A stretch of 44,745 nt of DNA from an uncultured Deferribacterales bacterium (GTDB lineage Bacteria > Chrysiogenota > Deferribacteres > Deferribacterales > Mucispirillaceae), in assembly GCA_947853665.1 (NCBI GenBank), contig CANTXF010000011.1, positions 1 through 44,745 of the forward strand, read 5' to 3'. The position numbers and the translations under genes are program-made. Of the stretch, positions 17,397 through 24,696 are shown piece after piece. Each line of letters starts with the position of its first letter. The first letter of the stretch is position 1. Under the pieces are notes generated by a model that was given only the letters and a program-made list of their open reading frames with translations, was not told where the DNA came from and made no database searches.

Positions 17397-18704
17397 ATGG
17401 ATATAAAAAACAGTAAAGAGATTATCGCCGGGTTTGTCGAGCGGTATAATTTTTCTCACATTTTTACTGACAGCGGGCTGCCTTTGGGAAAAGAGGCGGC
17501 CCCTCTTCGCTTAAGCGCCGGGGAGGCTGTGGAGTTTCTGCTTTCCTCGGCTCTTACGGGCAGCAAGGTCATCGGCTTTTTTGACAGGCTCCCGGCGGTT
17601 TCCGTAAAACGCTCCTTAAGAGGAGAGTGTATTTTCGTAAGCCGCAGGCTGCCTGAAAAAATAGACGTTCCCACTCTGTTCTGCCGCAGGTCCGGCGATA
17701 TCGCTTCTTATCTGGTTCTCGCCCTCAAAACTGCGGCCGACTGCAAGCTGCCCGTATCCGTCGTTATATCCGACGACGCTTTAAATAATTACGCGGACCC
17801 GGTGAAAACCGTATGCGACCTTGCCCGTACTTCGCCTTACCTTCATCCGGATACCTTTAAAAACCTTTTCGACGGGGCCTCTTTCGCTTCCTGCGCCGCC
17901 GTTGCGGAAAGCGCCTTCTCATCCGCTCTCGGCAGCGGTGAAACGGAGGGCGGCGTCCTTTCCTTTTCTGATAACGATCTGCCCTTTTTCCCTTATCTTC
18001 TGCCCGGCATCCTTCCGGAAAACGCGGAAAATTTAAAAGGGAAAACTATTAAGATCCCTGCCGGCGAGGCGCTGGCCGTAGTTTCCATGCTTAATAACAG
18101 CTACGCTCTGGCTGTCTCCCCGGAAAGCGCCGGGGAAGAAAAATGGCCGGAGACTGCGGATTTTCTTTGCCCGGGGTGCCCTTTTGTAAATATTTTTGCG
18201 AGGATCAGGGATAAGGAGGCGGTGTTTTTTACCGATATAGAATGTGAAGGCGCACTTAATTTCTTCCCTCTGAACCGGGTTTCTATCGAATCCTATATGG
18301 GGCTGCTGTCGGAAAGCCTTAACGTGAAAACCGTGTTCATAGGCCGCGCTTCCGGCTATAAGCCCTGTTACGACGGCCTTCTTAAAAACGGCCGCGTTAT
18401 ATTTTTAAACGACTGCGGCCTTTCGGGAATCAATATATGCGCTTCCGTAAAGCATCCCAAAAAAATCACGGGAGAAAAGAACGCTCTCTTTCCCTACGGC
18501 TGCGGAAATATTAAAAGCTATTCCAAAGTCAGGATAAATCCTAAAAAATGCCGCTGCATAAAGGACGGAGTGCCTCCCGCCTGCGCTGAAGCCGTAAAAT
18601 GCCCGGCCATATACGTTAAAAACGACGTAGCGGCCATAGACGGCAATATGTGCACAGGGTGCCTTGCCTGCAAAACCGCGTGCCCTTTCGGAGCTATATC
18701 ATGA
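17397..18704 (+). CDS. Degenerate IorA-like (indolepyruvate ferredoxin oxidoreductase alpha) protein
   Basis: The 435-residue protein follows the IorA layout but is about 150-200 residues short of it. Residues 40-130 align in pattern with the IorA N-terminal domain. C258-P-G-C-P matches the C-P-G-C-P-H motif before the thiamine-diphosphate (TPP) domain. T279-D-I-E-C then stands in the place of G-D-I-G-C, and F314-I-G-R stands where IorA has the G-D-S motif that binds TPP and magnesium. The C-terminus keeps one complete 4Fe-4S motif (C419, C422, C425, C429-P); the preceding cluster motif is reduced to scattered cysteines (C385, C387, C396, C402). Ordinary 2-oxoacid oxidation is therefore unlikely. 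The reading frame is intact and overlaps the IorB-like gene by 4 bases, which argues that it is still used. The role is unknown. Confidence 0.75.
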   Translation: MDIKNSKEIIAGFVERYNFSHIFTDSGLPLGKEAAPLRLSAGEAVEFLLSSALTGSKVIGFFDRLPAVSVKRSLRGECIFVSRRLPEKIDVPTLFCRRSGDIASYLVLALKTAADCKLPVSVVISDDALNNYADPVKTVCDLARTSPYLHPDTFKNLFDGASFASCAAVAESAFSSALGSGETEGGVLSFSDNDLPFFPYLLPGILPENAENLKGKTIKIPAGEALAVVSMLNNSYALAVSPESAGEEKWPETADFLCPGCPFVNIFARIRDKEAVFFTDIECEGALNFFPLNRVSIESYMGLLSESLNVKTVFIGRASGYKPCYDGLLKNGRVIFLNDCGLSGINICASVKHPKKITGEKNALFPYGCGNIKSYSKVRINPKKCRCIKDGVPPACAEAVKCPAIYVKNDVAAIDGNMCTGCLACKTACPFGAIS

Positions 18705-19171
18705 ATTACCGTATTATGACGGGCGGATACAGGTTCAAAACCTTTGATACATGCGTTAAGCTGCTTATATACAGCGCAAAAGAATCCGATTATATTATCA
18801 GCGTGCGCGGCCGCGCCGGTTTGTCGCCCGCATCGCCCAGTCTGCGCAGCGTGCTTCTTACCGGCAGCTCGAAAAAGACGTATAACGGCATAACCCTCGA
18901 TTTCGACGGAATTTTTGGAAACGACAGCGACGGCATAATATTAAACCCGGAAATACTGGGCCTGGACGCGGAGCCGTCGGCCTGCCACTATTGGGGTATG
19001 CTCGGCGCTCTGTGCAAGGTGATAAGCGACGTGTCTCCCGCTTACGTTACCGGGTACCTTCTTGAAAAAAATATGAAAAAGGAGCTGGAAATATTTACGA
19101 AATTTTCAAGCCAGCTTCCTTTTGCCCTTCAGGTGGCCGTAAACGAATCCATGAAAGATACGGCGGATTAG
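18701..19171 (+). CDS. Degenerate IorB-like (oxidoreductase gamma/beta domain) protein
   Basis: The 156-residue product overlaps the IorA-like gene by ATGA and is clearly its partner. The start M-N-Y-R-I-M-T-G-G matches the opening strand and glycine turn of IorB/POR-gamma domains, and S-V-R-G-R-A-G-L-S-P-A-S-P-S-L-R-S-V matches the region where IorB reads V-H-G-M-A-Q-R-G-G-S-V. H-Y-W-G-M-L-G-A-L matches the late helix. The glycine-rich G-V-G-G-Q-G loop is replaced by G-Y-R-F-K-T, and the protein is about 35 residues shorter than usual. It probably retains the fold and the contact with its partner but not the normal chemistry. The assignment rests on pattern matching by eye and needs a profile search. 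Confidence 0.6.
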   Translation: MNYRIMTGGYRFKTFDTCVKLLIYSAKESDYIISVRGRAGLSPASPSLRSVLLTGSSKKTYNGITLDFDGIFGNDSDGIILNPEILGLDAEPSACHYWGMLGALCKVISDVSPAYVTGYLLEKNMKKELEIFTKFSSQLPFALQVAVNESMKDTAD

Positions 19172-19185
19172 CTTATCCGCCTTTT
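19162..19185 (+). terminator. First terminator after the iorAB-like genes
   Basis: GGCGGAT and ATCCGCC form a 7-bp stem that includes the stop codon region, followed by TTTTGTCTTTT. Confidence 0.75.
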
Positions 19186-19204
19186 GTCTTTTAACGGGTC
19201 TTTA

Positions 19205-19243
19205 CGGGGCGGCTTTCGATAAAGCAGCCCCGAGCTTTTTCTT
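19205..19243 (+). terminator. Second terminator after the iorAB-like genes
   Basis: CGGGGC..GCTTT pairs with AAAGC..GCCCCG (11 pairs, one mismatch, 4-base loop), followed by GAGCTTTTTCTT. Together with the preceding hairpin it forms a tandem terminator. Confidence 0.75.
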
Positions 19244-19255
19244 ATATTAACTTAA

Positions 19256-19402
19256 AAATTATGGGAAATTTTATAACAGGGCGGCTTGGGCCCGCCAGTA
19301 AGAAGCAGGGCGGAGCGTCCTTTAAGGCGGGATGAACACGCCCGCGGCTTAAAACTTTTTTGGGAGATCCCGAAGCGTTTAACGCTGCTTTTTTCCGGTA
19401 TC
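19256..19402 (+). repeat. MITE-like intergenic repeat, copy C (degenerate)
   Basis: The left end, AATTATGGGAAATTTTATAA at about 19257-19276, resembles the 29796 element end, and GGCGGCTTG follows as it does there. The interior shares GCAGGGCG and TTTAAGGCGGG with copy B. The right end (AACGCTGC then CCGGTATC, 19381-19402) is only a weak match to the other terminal repeat. Apart from the terminators and this element, the 309-base gap 19172-19480 shows nothing else. Confidence 0.5.
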
Positions 19403-19480
19403 GGACGGGGCGGGATCTATGTATCACATAAAATACAGCCGGCTTAATATAGATATTAAGGGCAGCGGCCGTAAGGCTTT

Positions 19481-20566
19481 TTATCTTATTCCGAGAGCGT
19501 CACAGAGGGTGTTTATCTGCAAAGGCGATAGCCTTGATGCTTTGGACATGCCTATAAGCGTTCCTATTACGGATTTCAGGGCCGCGGCCGGGTTCCGCTT
19601 TATCCCTTCCTTATCGCTTATGGGAACTACGGACGCCAGCTTGTCGATATTTATGCCGGAAACGTCGTTTTTCGCTATGACTGCGTTTAATGTGTTTATA
19701 ATATCGGTTATATCAGGCTGACGCCCTTTGGACGGGGCGGAGGGCTGCTGCCTGCCGATATCCGCCTTAACGCCCGTAAGCGACGGCCCGGTTTCCCCCA
19801 GCTCCGCCGATGGTATTTTAGACATAAGTCTTTTTATGTCGTTTTTATCTATCTGAGAGGCTTCCAGAAGTCTGGTAAGCTCCGTTACAGTATTTTGCAG
19901 TATTTTGCGTATTTTGCCGGAGCGTTCTTCCGCTTCGGCCGCTTTGTAGGTTATGCCGCTTATTTCTTCCCGCAGTTCCGCGTTTACCTGCTTGAGCTTC
20001 TGAAAATTAGTGTGGTCCGTGTCCGCCTTCATGCGGCGTATCTGGGAAAGCTGGGAGGCGTTTACCTCTTTAAGCTCGTTTATCGTTCTGCGCATGGATT
20101 CAGTATCAGAGGCGCGGGAGGATTCAAGCCTGGCTTTAAGCTCAGATATCAAGGAATCCTTTTGCTTCGATTCTACGGCGAGCCTGGCCTGTTCCGATTT
20201 TACCCTTATAAGCTCTTTCTTTATGTTTGGGGCTTCCTGGCTTTCCGCCGGAGCTTTTTCAACGCCGCCGCTATTTGACAGAGCCTTTATAAAGAGCCCC
20301 AGCTTTTCCCCTTCCGGGTTGTCCTGAAAGATAATATATTTTCCGCCGCCCGTGTCGAAGCAGTAATAGGCAGAGGCTTTTCCATCCTTCTGAAATAGCT
20401 TGCGCACAGGGCCGTTTTCCGCCATGGAGACTATCCATGCGGGAGCCGCCGTCTCCTTTTCTTCCCCGCCGCTGAAATAGGATAAGCGGCCCGATTGGCG
20501 TTCGTAAACGTAAAGGGTTGTTTTTACGCTTTCGCTTAATGTATTCAGGGTATTTTTATCGTACAT
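19481..20566 (-). CDS. Coiled-coil protein of unknown function
   Basis: The 361-residue protein is soluble, without signal peptide or membrane segment. Residues about 1-90 look like a small globular domain (L-Y-V-Y-E-R-Q-S-G-R-L-S-Y-F-S-G-G, then K-Y-I-I-F-Q-D). Residues about 110-245 form a long heptad-patterned coiled coil rich in Lys, Glu, Arg and Leu. After a Ser/Pro-rich linker, the last 80 residues form a helical segment containing I-T-D-I-I-N-T-L-N-A-V. I do not recognise a family. It starts 37 bases after the selD stop, in the same direction, without an obvious ribosome-binding site. It may be the last gene of aminotransferase-selD, but no functional link to selenium metabolism is visible. 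Confidence 0.65.
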   Translation of the reverse strand: MYDKNTLNTLSESVKTTLYVYERQSGRLSYFSGGEEKETAAPAWIVSMAENGPVRKLFQKDGKASAYYCFDTGGGKYIIFQDNPEGEKLGLFIKALSNSGGVEKAPAESQEAPNIKKELIRVKSEQARLAVESKQKDSLISELKARLESSRASDTESMRRTINELKEVNASQLSQIRRMKADTDHTNFQKLKQVNAELREEISGITYKAAEAEERSGKIRKILQNTVTELTRLLEASQIDKNDIKRLMSKIPSAELGETGPSLTGVKADIGRQQPSAPSKGRQPDITDIINTLNAVIAKNDVSGINIDKLASVVPISDKEGIKRNPAAALKSVIGTLIGMSKASRLSPLQINTLCDALGIR

Positions 20567-20603
20567 GGTTTTAAATATAGTAAATTAACGAATTTTAGAC
20601 AAG

Positions 20604-21626
20604 CTATTTGTCCGCGGTAAGGCGGCCCTTTCCTGCGGCCGCTTCTCCTATTATCCGGGCCGCCGGGTATCCTGATTCTTTAAGCTCTGAAAGCAGGGCG
20701 TCCGCGTCTTCGGCGGACACGCCTATAAGAAGGCCGCCGCAGGTCTGGGGATCGAAAACAAGGCTCGTTTCTTCCTTTGATACGCGGCTTTCATAGCCGT
20801 CTCCAGCAAATTGCAGATTATTATACGCTCCCGCCGGAACCAGCCCCATTTTTGAATACTCCAGAGAGCCGGGCAAAAGGGGAATTTCAGAAAAATTTAT
20901 CGTTATATCCGTGCCGGAAGCCTTAGCCATTTCCAGACCGTGCCCGCCGAGACCGAACCCGGTAACGTCCGTGCAGGAGGACACGTCGTATTTTTTCATT
21001 ATTGCGGAGGCTTTGCCGTTTGATGTAAGCAGTGATTCCGTCATGGAGCGAGTTTCGCTCTCCGAAGCGAAAGCTGCCTTTATAGCCGTGGATATTATGC
21101 CGGTTCCTACGGGCTTTGTGAGTATGAGCCTGTCTTTCGGCCTCAGGAGGGAGTTTTTATATATCCTTTCTCCCTCTATAACGCCCGTAACCGCAAAGCC
21201 CAGGCGCACCTCGTCGCCCGAAAGCGTATGCCCGCCGCACAGCACGCACCCGTATGACGACAGTTCGTCGGCCGCTCCCTGTATCATAAGGCCTGCGGCC
21301 TCGCTTCCTATGGCGCAGGGATACATCATCACGGAAAGGGCTGTCAGCGGCCTGCCGCCCATGGCGTAAACGTCGCTTACGGCGTTCAGCGCCGCTATCC
21401 TGCCGAAGGTTTCCGGATCGTCCACTATGGGGCCTATAACGTCCACCGTCTGCACCAGCAGCGTATCGCCGTGCCTGAATACAGCGGCATCGTCTCCCGT
21501 CTCAAAACCCACGATAAGGTTCCGGCAGGGAGGCACGCGCACTTTAGAAAGGGCTTCCTGCAAGTCTCCCGGGCTTGCCTTTGCGGCTCACCCCGCGGAG
21601 CGGGAATATTGGGTCAGTTTTATCAC
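20604..21626 (-). CDS. selD: Selenophosphate synthetase containing selenocysteine (UGA at codon 13)
   Basis: SelD uses ATP to make selenophosphate, the selenium donor for selenocysteine and selenouridine. Read from GTG 21626 the frame gives I-K-L-T-Q-Y-S-R-S-A-G-U-A-A-K-A-S-P-G-D-L, where U is an in-frame TGA at 21588-21590. This is the SelD active-site segment: Sec13 lies at the place of the catalytic Cys/Sec, and Lys16 follows three residues on, as in other SelD proteins. The rest (G-D-D-A-A-V, D-V-I-G-P-I-V-D-D-P, C-G-G-H-T, D-V-T-G-F-G-L-G-G-H) is typical, and the total of 340 residues is normal. A frame that stops at the TGA would start at TTG 21563 and lack the catalytic residue. GTG overlaps the aminotransferase stop (GTGA), with AAGGA 11 bases upstream. 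A stem-loop follows the UGA. Confidence 0.92.
21548..21582 (-). promoter_or_regulatory. Candidate bacterial SECIS hairpin in selD
   Basis: Starting 5 bases after the UGA, AAAGG pairs with CCUUU (outer) and GCAAG with CUUGC (inner), giving an apical loop of CCCGGGAGA. Position and G-rich loop fit a bacterial SECIS element, which recruits SelB inside the coding region. The pairing was found by eye; no folding energy was computed. Confidence 0.55.
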
Positions 21627-22927
21627 AGGTCTTTGCATCCTTTATATATAAGCCCGAACATATCCTCGATGTCCTTTTCCTCCACGGAGGAGAACGCCAC
21701 CCGGATGTCCGTGCCGTTGGTGCTTATTACGCCCACCCCGTATTTATCCAGAAGGTGCAGGCGCAGCTTTTCGGATTCCACTCTGGCGAGCCTTATGCAC
21801 ATAAAATATCCCGAGTTAAAGGGATAGGCCGTAAACTCGTCGTTATAGCGGCCGGAGGAGAGGACCGCTTTTACTTTTTCGCAGCGTTTTTTTATAACTT
21901 CGTTGCAGGCCGCTCTCTGGGCGTAAAAGTCCGGATTGCGGAGGCTCTTTAAAACTGCGGATTGGGAAACGTGGGGCCCGTTGGATATGGTGGCCCTTAT
22001 AATGCCCGCAACTTTCGTTTCGAGGGCGGAAAACATCGCGGACTGATCCCCCGGCCCGGTAGCGCCGAAAGTTATGAACCCTACGCGGAAGCCCCAGGCA
22101 AATTCCTCTTTAGTGGCTCCGTCCAGCTTTACGGCAAGCAGGTTGGCGCTGCGCCCCGTAAGCATGGTAAAGGCCGATTCCTTAAAACATTCATCCCCGA
22201 AAAAGAGGCCGAAATAGGCGTCGTCCGCCACGGCCACTATTTTTACGCCGCTTTCGGCAATTTCCGTAAGGCCGTTAGCTATGGCGTTCATTTCCTCCGG
22301 CGTGGGAGTGTATCCCGTGGGATTATTGGGAAAGTTGAGCACGACTATTACTTTGTTATGGGCTTTTCCGCATTCCCTTACCTTTTCGAGCAGGCCCCCG
22401 GCGTTAAAGCCGCCTTCCGGCGTAAAGGTGGAATATGTAACTATCTCCGCCCCTCTGCGCAGGGCGAAAGTCATGCGGTAGTTGCCCCAGAATTTATCCG
22501 GCATTACGACGTAATCGTCCGTATCAACGAACATATCCGCCGTTATGCTAAGTCCGTGGGTAAGGGCGTTCGTAACGATGGGCAGGCTTGTCTGCCTGCT
22601 TTCCAGAAGCGGGTTGTCCTTTATCATTTTTTCTTTCCACGCTTTTCTTAAATCCGGCAGGCCGGAGGAAGGAGCGTAGGGAAAAAGCTCCGAAGGCTTG
22701 AAGTCTTTAAGGCTTTCATACATACAGTCCAGATACATCGGCCCGGCGTCCGTAGTGGCTATGCCTATGGTCGCGTTATACTTCCGGGCTTTTTCTTTGG
22801 CTTCGGCTCCCTGGGTGAGTATGCCTTTCGGCATATAGAGTTCCCTGCCGAGGTTCGAAAGCATATCCAGCACCGACAGATTGACGCCGGCAATCTGCTC
22901 GTTAAGGGTTTTTGCCAATGGGTTCAT
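21623..22927 (-). CDS. Class I/II PLP-dependent aminotransferase
   Basis: The 434-residue protein has the fold-type I aminotransferase pattern: Y-A-P-S-S-G-L-P-D-L-R near residue 90, N-F-P-N-N-P-T-G-Y in the middle, A-D-D-A-Y-F-G-L-F-F, the cofactor lysine in K-L-D-G-A-T-K-E, and G-F-R-V-G-F after it. The substrate cannot be read from the sequence, but the long N-terminal segment and the D-G-A-T-K-E-E lysine region place it with aspartate/aromatic-type enzymes. ATG 22927 has AAGGTG 6 bases upstream; an in-frame TTG at 22945 is less likely. It is the first gene before selD, which overlaps its stop. Its own promoter is at 22961-22989. Confidence 0.9.
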   Translation of the reverse strand: MNPLAKTLNEQIAGVNLSVLDMLSNLGRELYMPKGILTQGAEAKEKARKYNATIGIATTDAGPMYLDCMYESLKDFKPSELFPYAPSSGLPDLRKAWKEKMIKDNPLLESRQTSLPIVTNALTHGLSITADMFVDTDDYVVMPDKFWGNYRMTFALRRGAEIVTYSTFTPEGGFNAGGLLEKVRECGKAHNKVIVVLNFPNNPTGYTPTPEEMNAIANGLTEIAESGVKIVAVADDAYFGLFFGDECFKESAFTMLTGRSANLLAVKLDGATKEEFAWGFRVGFITFGATGPGDQSAMFSALETKVAGIIRATISNGPHVSQSAVLKSLRNPDFYAQRAACNEVIKKRCEKVKAVLSSGRYNDEFTAYPFNSGYFMCIRLARVESEKLRLHLLDKYGVGVISTNGTDIRVAFSSVEEKDIEDMFGLIYKGCKDL

Positions 22928-22960
22928 ATTTTTCACCTTAAACAATTATCGTAGCTTTGT

Positions 22961-22989
22961 ATAATACTTGATACGGGTTTAAAACACAA
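22961..22989 (-). promoter_or_regulatory. Promoter of the aminotransferase-selD unit
   Basis: On the minus strand TTGTGT (22989-22984) and TATTAT (22966-22961) are spaced by 17 bases, about 34 bases before ATG 22927. Confidence 0.6.
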
Positions 22990-23002
22990 GCGGGGAGTTA
23001 TT

Positions 23003-23938
23003 TTATGAAACGGGGCCGGGGTTTACGCCCAGCAGACCGTCTATGGCCCGGAAAAAGGCATCCTTTTCCGATATTTCTATTTCCATTTTAACGTATCCGA
23101 ATATTTCCCTATATTTTTCCGGCAGCTTTACGAAATCTTTTTCCGTTGTCAGAAAAAAATCCGCCCCTCCGGCCGAAGCCTTTTTTATAAGCGCTTCAAG
23201 CGTTTTTTCCGCCGGGGCGTAATGGTCTCTGAAACCTTTGAAGGCCGTTATTTTTATCCCTGCCGAGGAAAGGCCGTTGCGGAAAGCGTTATTGGAAGCC
23301 ACTGCGGAAAAGGCTCCCGCCGCCGTTCCCTTCAAATCTTCAATCTTTACGGTTCCCTGGGGAAACACTACTTTGTCCGTTACCGTTCTGCTGAAAAAAA
23401 CCGGTTTGCTATCCGCGTATTTCTTTGCCCTTTCGGGTATTCTGCTGCCGGAAGCCCTGGTAAAGACTATTATATCCGCCCGGCTTATGGCGGAGGGCGT
23501 TTCCCTGATATAGCCGAAAGGAAAGGGCAGGCCCGTGGAAACCGGGTTTTCGTAATCCAGAAGAAGCACGTCCGCGTCTCTTTTGAGGGCCCTGTGCTGA
23601 AAGCCGTCGTCTAGGACGGCCAGAGTGGAGCCGAAATTTTCCTGAGCGTAAAGCAGGGATTCGCCCCTGTTTTTCCCCGTGATTACCGCGGCTCCCGGGC
23701 AGTTAAGGGCCATCATATAGGGTTCGTCCGCCGCCATGGGGGGCTTTTGAAGAACGCTCTTTCCGTCGGAGATAACGTTCATGCCGTACCCCAGCTTTCC
23801 TTTATAGCCAAGGGAGAGGATAACGGGCTTCTCTCCACGTTTCAGGTATTCCCCGGTTATTTCTATTGTGTGGGGCGTTTTCCCGGCGCCTCCGAGAGCG
23901 ATGTTGCCCACGGATATTACTTTAGCTTTCTTTTTCAT
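23003..23938 (-). CDS. lpxK: Tetraacyldisaccharide 4'-kinase
   Basis: LpxK phosphorylates the lipid A disaccharide at the inner membrane. The P-loop V-G-N-I-A-L-G-G-A-G-K-T-P lies at residues 10-22, and D-D-G-F-Q-H-R-A-L-K-R-D-A-D-V-L-L-L-D and F-R-D-H-Y-A-P-A are typical family motifs. From ATG 23938, which has GGAGG 7 bases upstream, the protein is 311 residues. It begins almost at the P-loop, so the N-terminal membrane-anchoring helix and about 35 residues seen in most LpxK proteins are absent. The upstream frame codes only for the overlapping end of the glycosyltransferase gene, by 17 bases. It is the last gene of msbA-GT9-GT2-lpxK. Confidence 0.92.
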   Translation of the reverse strand: MKKKAKVISVGNIALGGAGKTPHTIEITGEYLKRGEKPVILSLGYKGKLGYGMNVISDGKSVLQKPPMAADEPYMMALNCPGAAVITGKNRGESLLYAQENFGSTLAVLDDGFQHRALKRDADVLLLDYENPVSTGLPFPFGYIRETPSAISRADIIVFTRASGSRIPERAKKYADSKPVFFSRTVTDKVVFPQGTVKIEDLKGTAAGAFSAVASNNAFRNGLSSAGIKITAFKGFRDHYAPAEKTLEALIKKASAGGADFFLTTEKDFVKLPEKYREIFGYVKMEIEISEKDAFFRAIDGLLGVNPGPVS

Positions 23939-24692
23939 CTTCGCGCCTCCGCATATCCCATAAAAACGCGTATTTGAGGAAGGAATACATATACGCGCTT
24001 GAAGCGGCCACAAGGCCGGGCACTCCGTCCAGCACGGCCAGATTAAGCACATACAGCTTAAAAAAAGCGAAGCAGGGGGAAAATATCATTTTTATCAGGG
24101 ACGGCTTTTTGCCCCGTCTGTAATAATCGGCGGCGGAAAGCTCCGCGTATTTTACGGTTTTTGCCATGTGGTCTGCAATTCCCCTGTAAGATCTGTGTAT
24201 CATGGGGTTTTTAAACCGTTTTACCTTGCCTTTTACTTTAAGGGCTTCGTGAACCAGCTCGCCCTCCCATCTGGGCGAGGCGGAGCGTTTTGCGAGCCTG
24301 AGCCTGTTGTCCGGCTGCCAGGAGCGTTTAAGCGTGCGGCCCAGGTATCTTGTGCGCCTGTTTATTATATAGCCGTCCGCCTGCGGGCTTTTAATGGCCG
24401 CTTTTATTTCTTCCGCCAGCTCAGGGGTCAGCTCCTCGTCGCAGTCGAGGCAGAGTATCCACTCTCCCGAACATTTTTCAAGGGAGGAGTTTTTCTGGGC
24501 GGCAAAGCCTTTCCACGCTTCTTCATAGACTTTCGCCCCGTAGGAGAGGGCGATTTCCCTGGTTTCGTCGGCAGAGCCGGAATCCACCAGCACTATTTCT
24601 CCCGCTATGTCCTTCACGCTTTCTAGAGTATGCCTTATTCTGTCCGCTTCGTTAAGGGATATCAGAGATACTGAAAGGGCAGGCCGCGCCAT
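23922..24692 (-). CDS. Family 2 glycosyltransferase, WaaE/KdtX-like
   Basis: The 256-residue protein starts with the GT-A nucleotide-sugar fold: L-S-V-S-L-I-S-L-N-E-A-D-R-I, L-V-D-S-G-S-A-D-E-T, and the metal-binding region C-L-D-C-D-E-E-L-T. The block G-R-T-L-K-R-S-W-Q-P-D-N-R-L-R-L and E-G-E-L-V-H-E resemble the lipooligosaccharide core transferases of the WaaE type. A hydrophobic C-terminal stretch (about 210-248) may associate with the membrane. ATG 24692 has AAGGA 10 bases upstream; an in-frame ATG at 24710 overlaps the GT9 gene. Its end overlaps lpxK by 17 bases. The exact sugar is unknown. Confidence 0.88.
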   Translation of the reverse strand: MARPALSVSLISLNEADRIRHTLESVKDIAGEIVLVDSGSADETREIALSYGAKVYEEAWKGFAAQKNSSLEKCSGEWILCLDCDEELTPELAEEIKAAIKSPQADGYIINRRTRYLGRTLKRSWQPDNRLRLAKRSASPRWEGELVHEALKVKGKVKRFKNPMIHRSYRGIADHMAKTVKYAELSAADYYRRGKKPSLIKMIFSPCFAFFKLYVLNLAVLDGVPGLVAASSAYMYSFLKYAFLWDMRRREDEKES

Positions 24693-24696
24693 TTTT

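Noticed and set aside
19242-19427. 61-codon minus-strand frame between the iorAB-like genes and the coiled-coil gene
   Set aside because: It overlaps the degenerate repeat and a terminator and lacks a ribosome-binding site.
21563-21563. TTG 21563 as the start of selD
   Set aside because: It would remove the conserved N-terminal active-site segment, which is present in frame upstream and interrupted only by one TGA at the Sec position.
23939-24052. N-terminal extension of lpxK to 24052
   Set aside because: The extra 38 residues are an out-of-frame reading of the glycosyltransferase gene, without LpxK-like sequence, and the ribosome-binding site fits ATG 23938.
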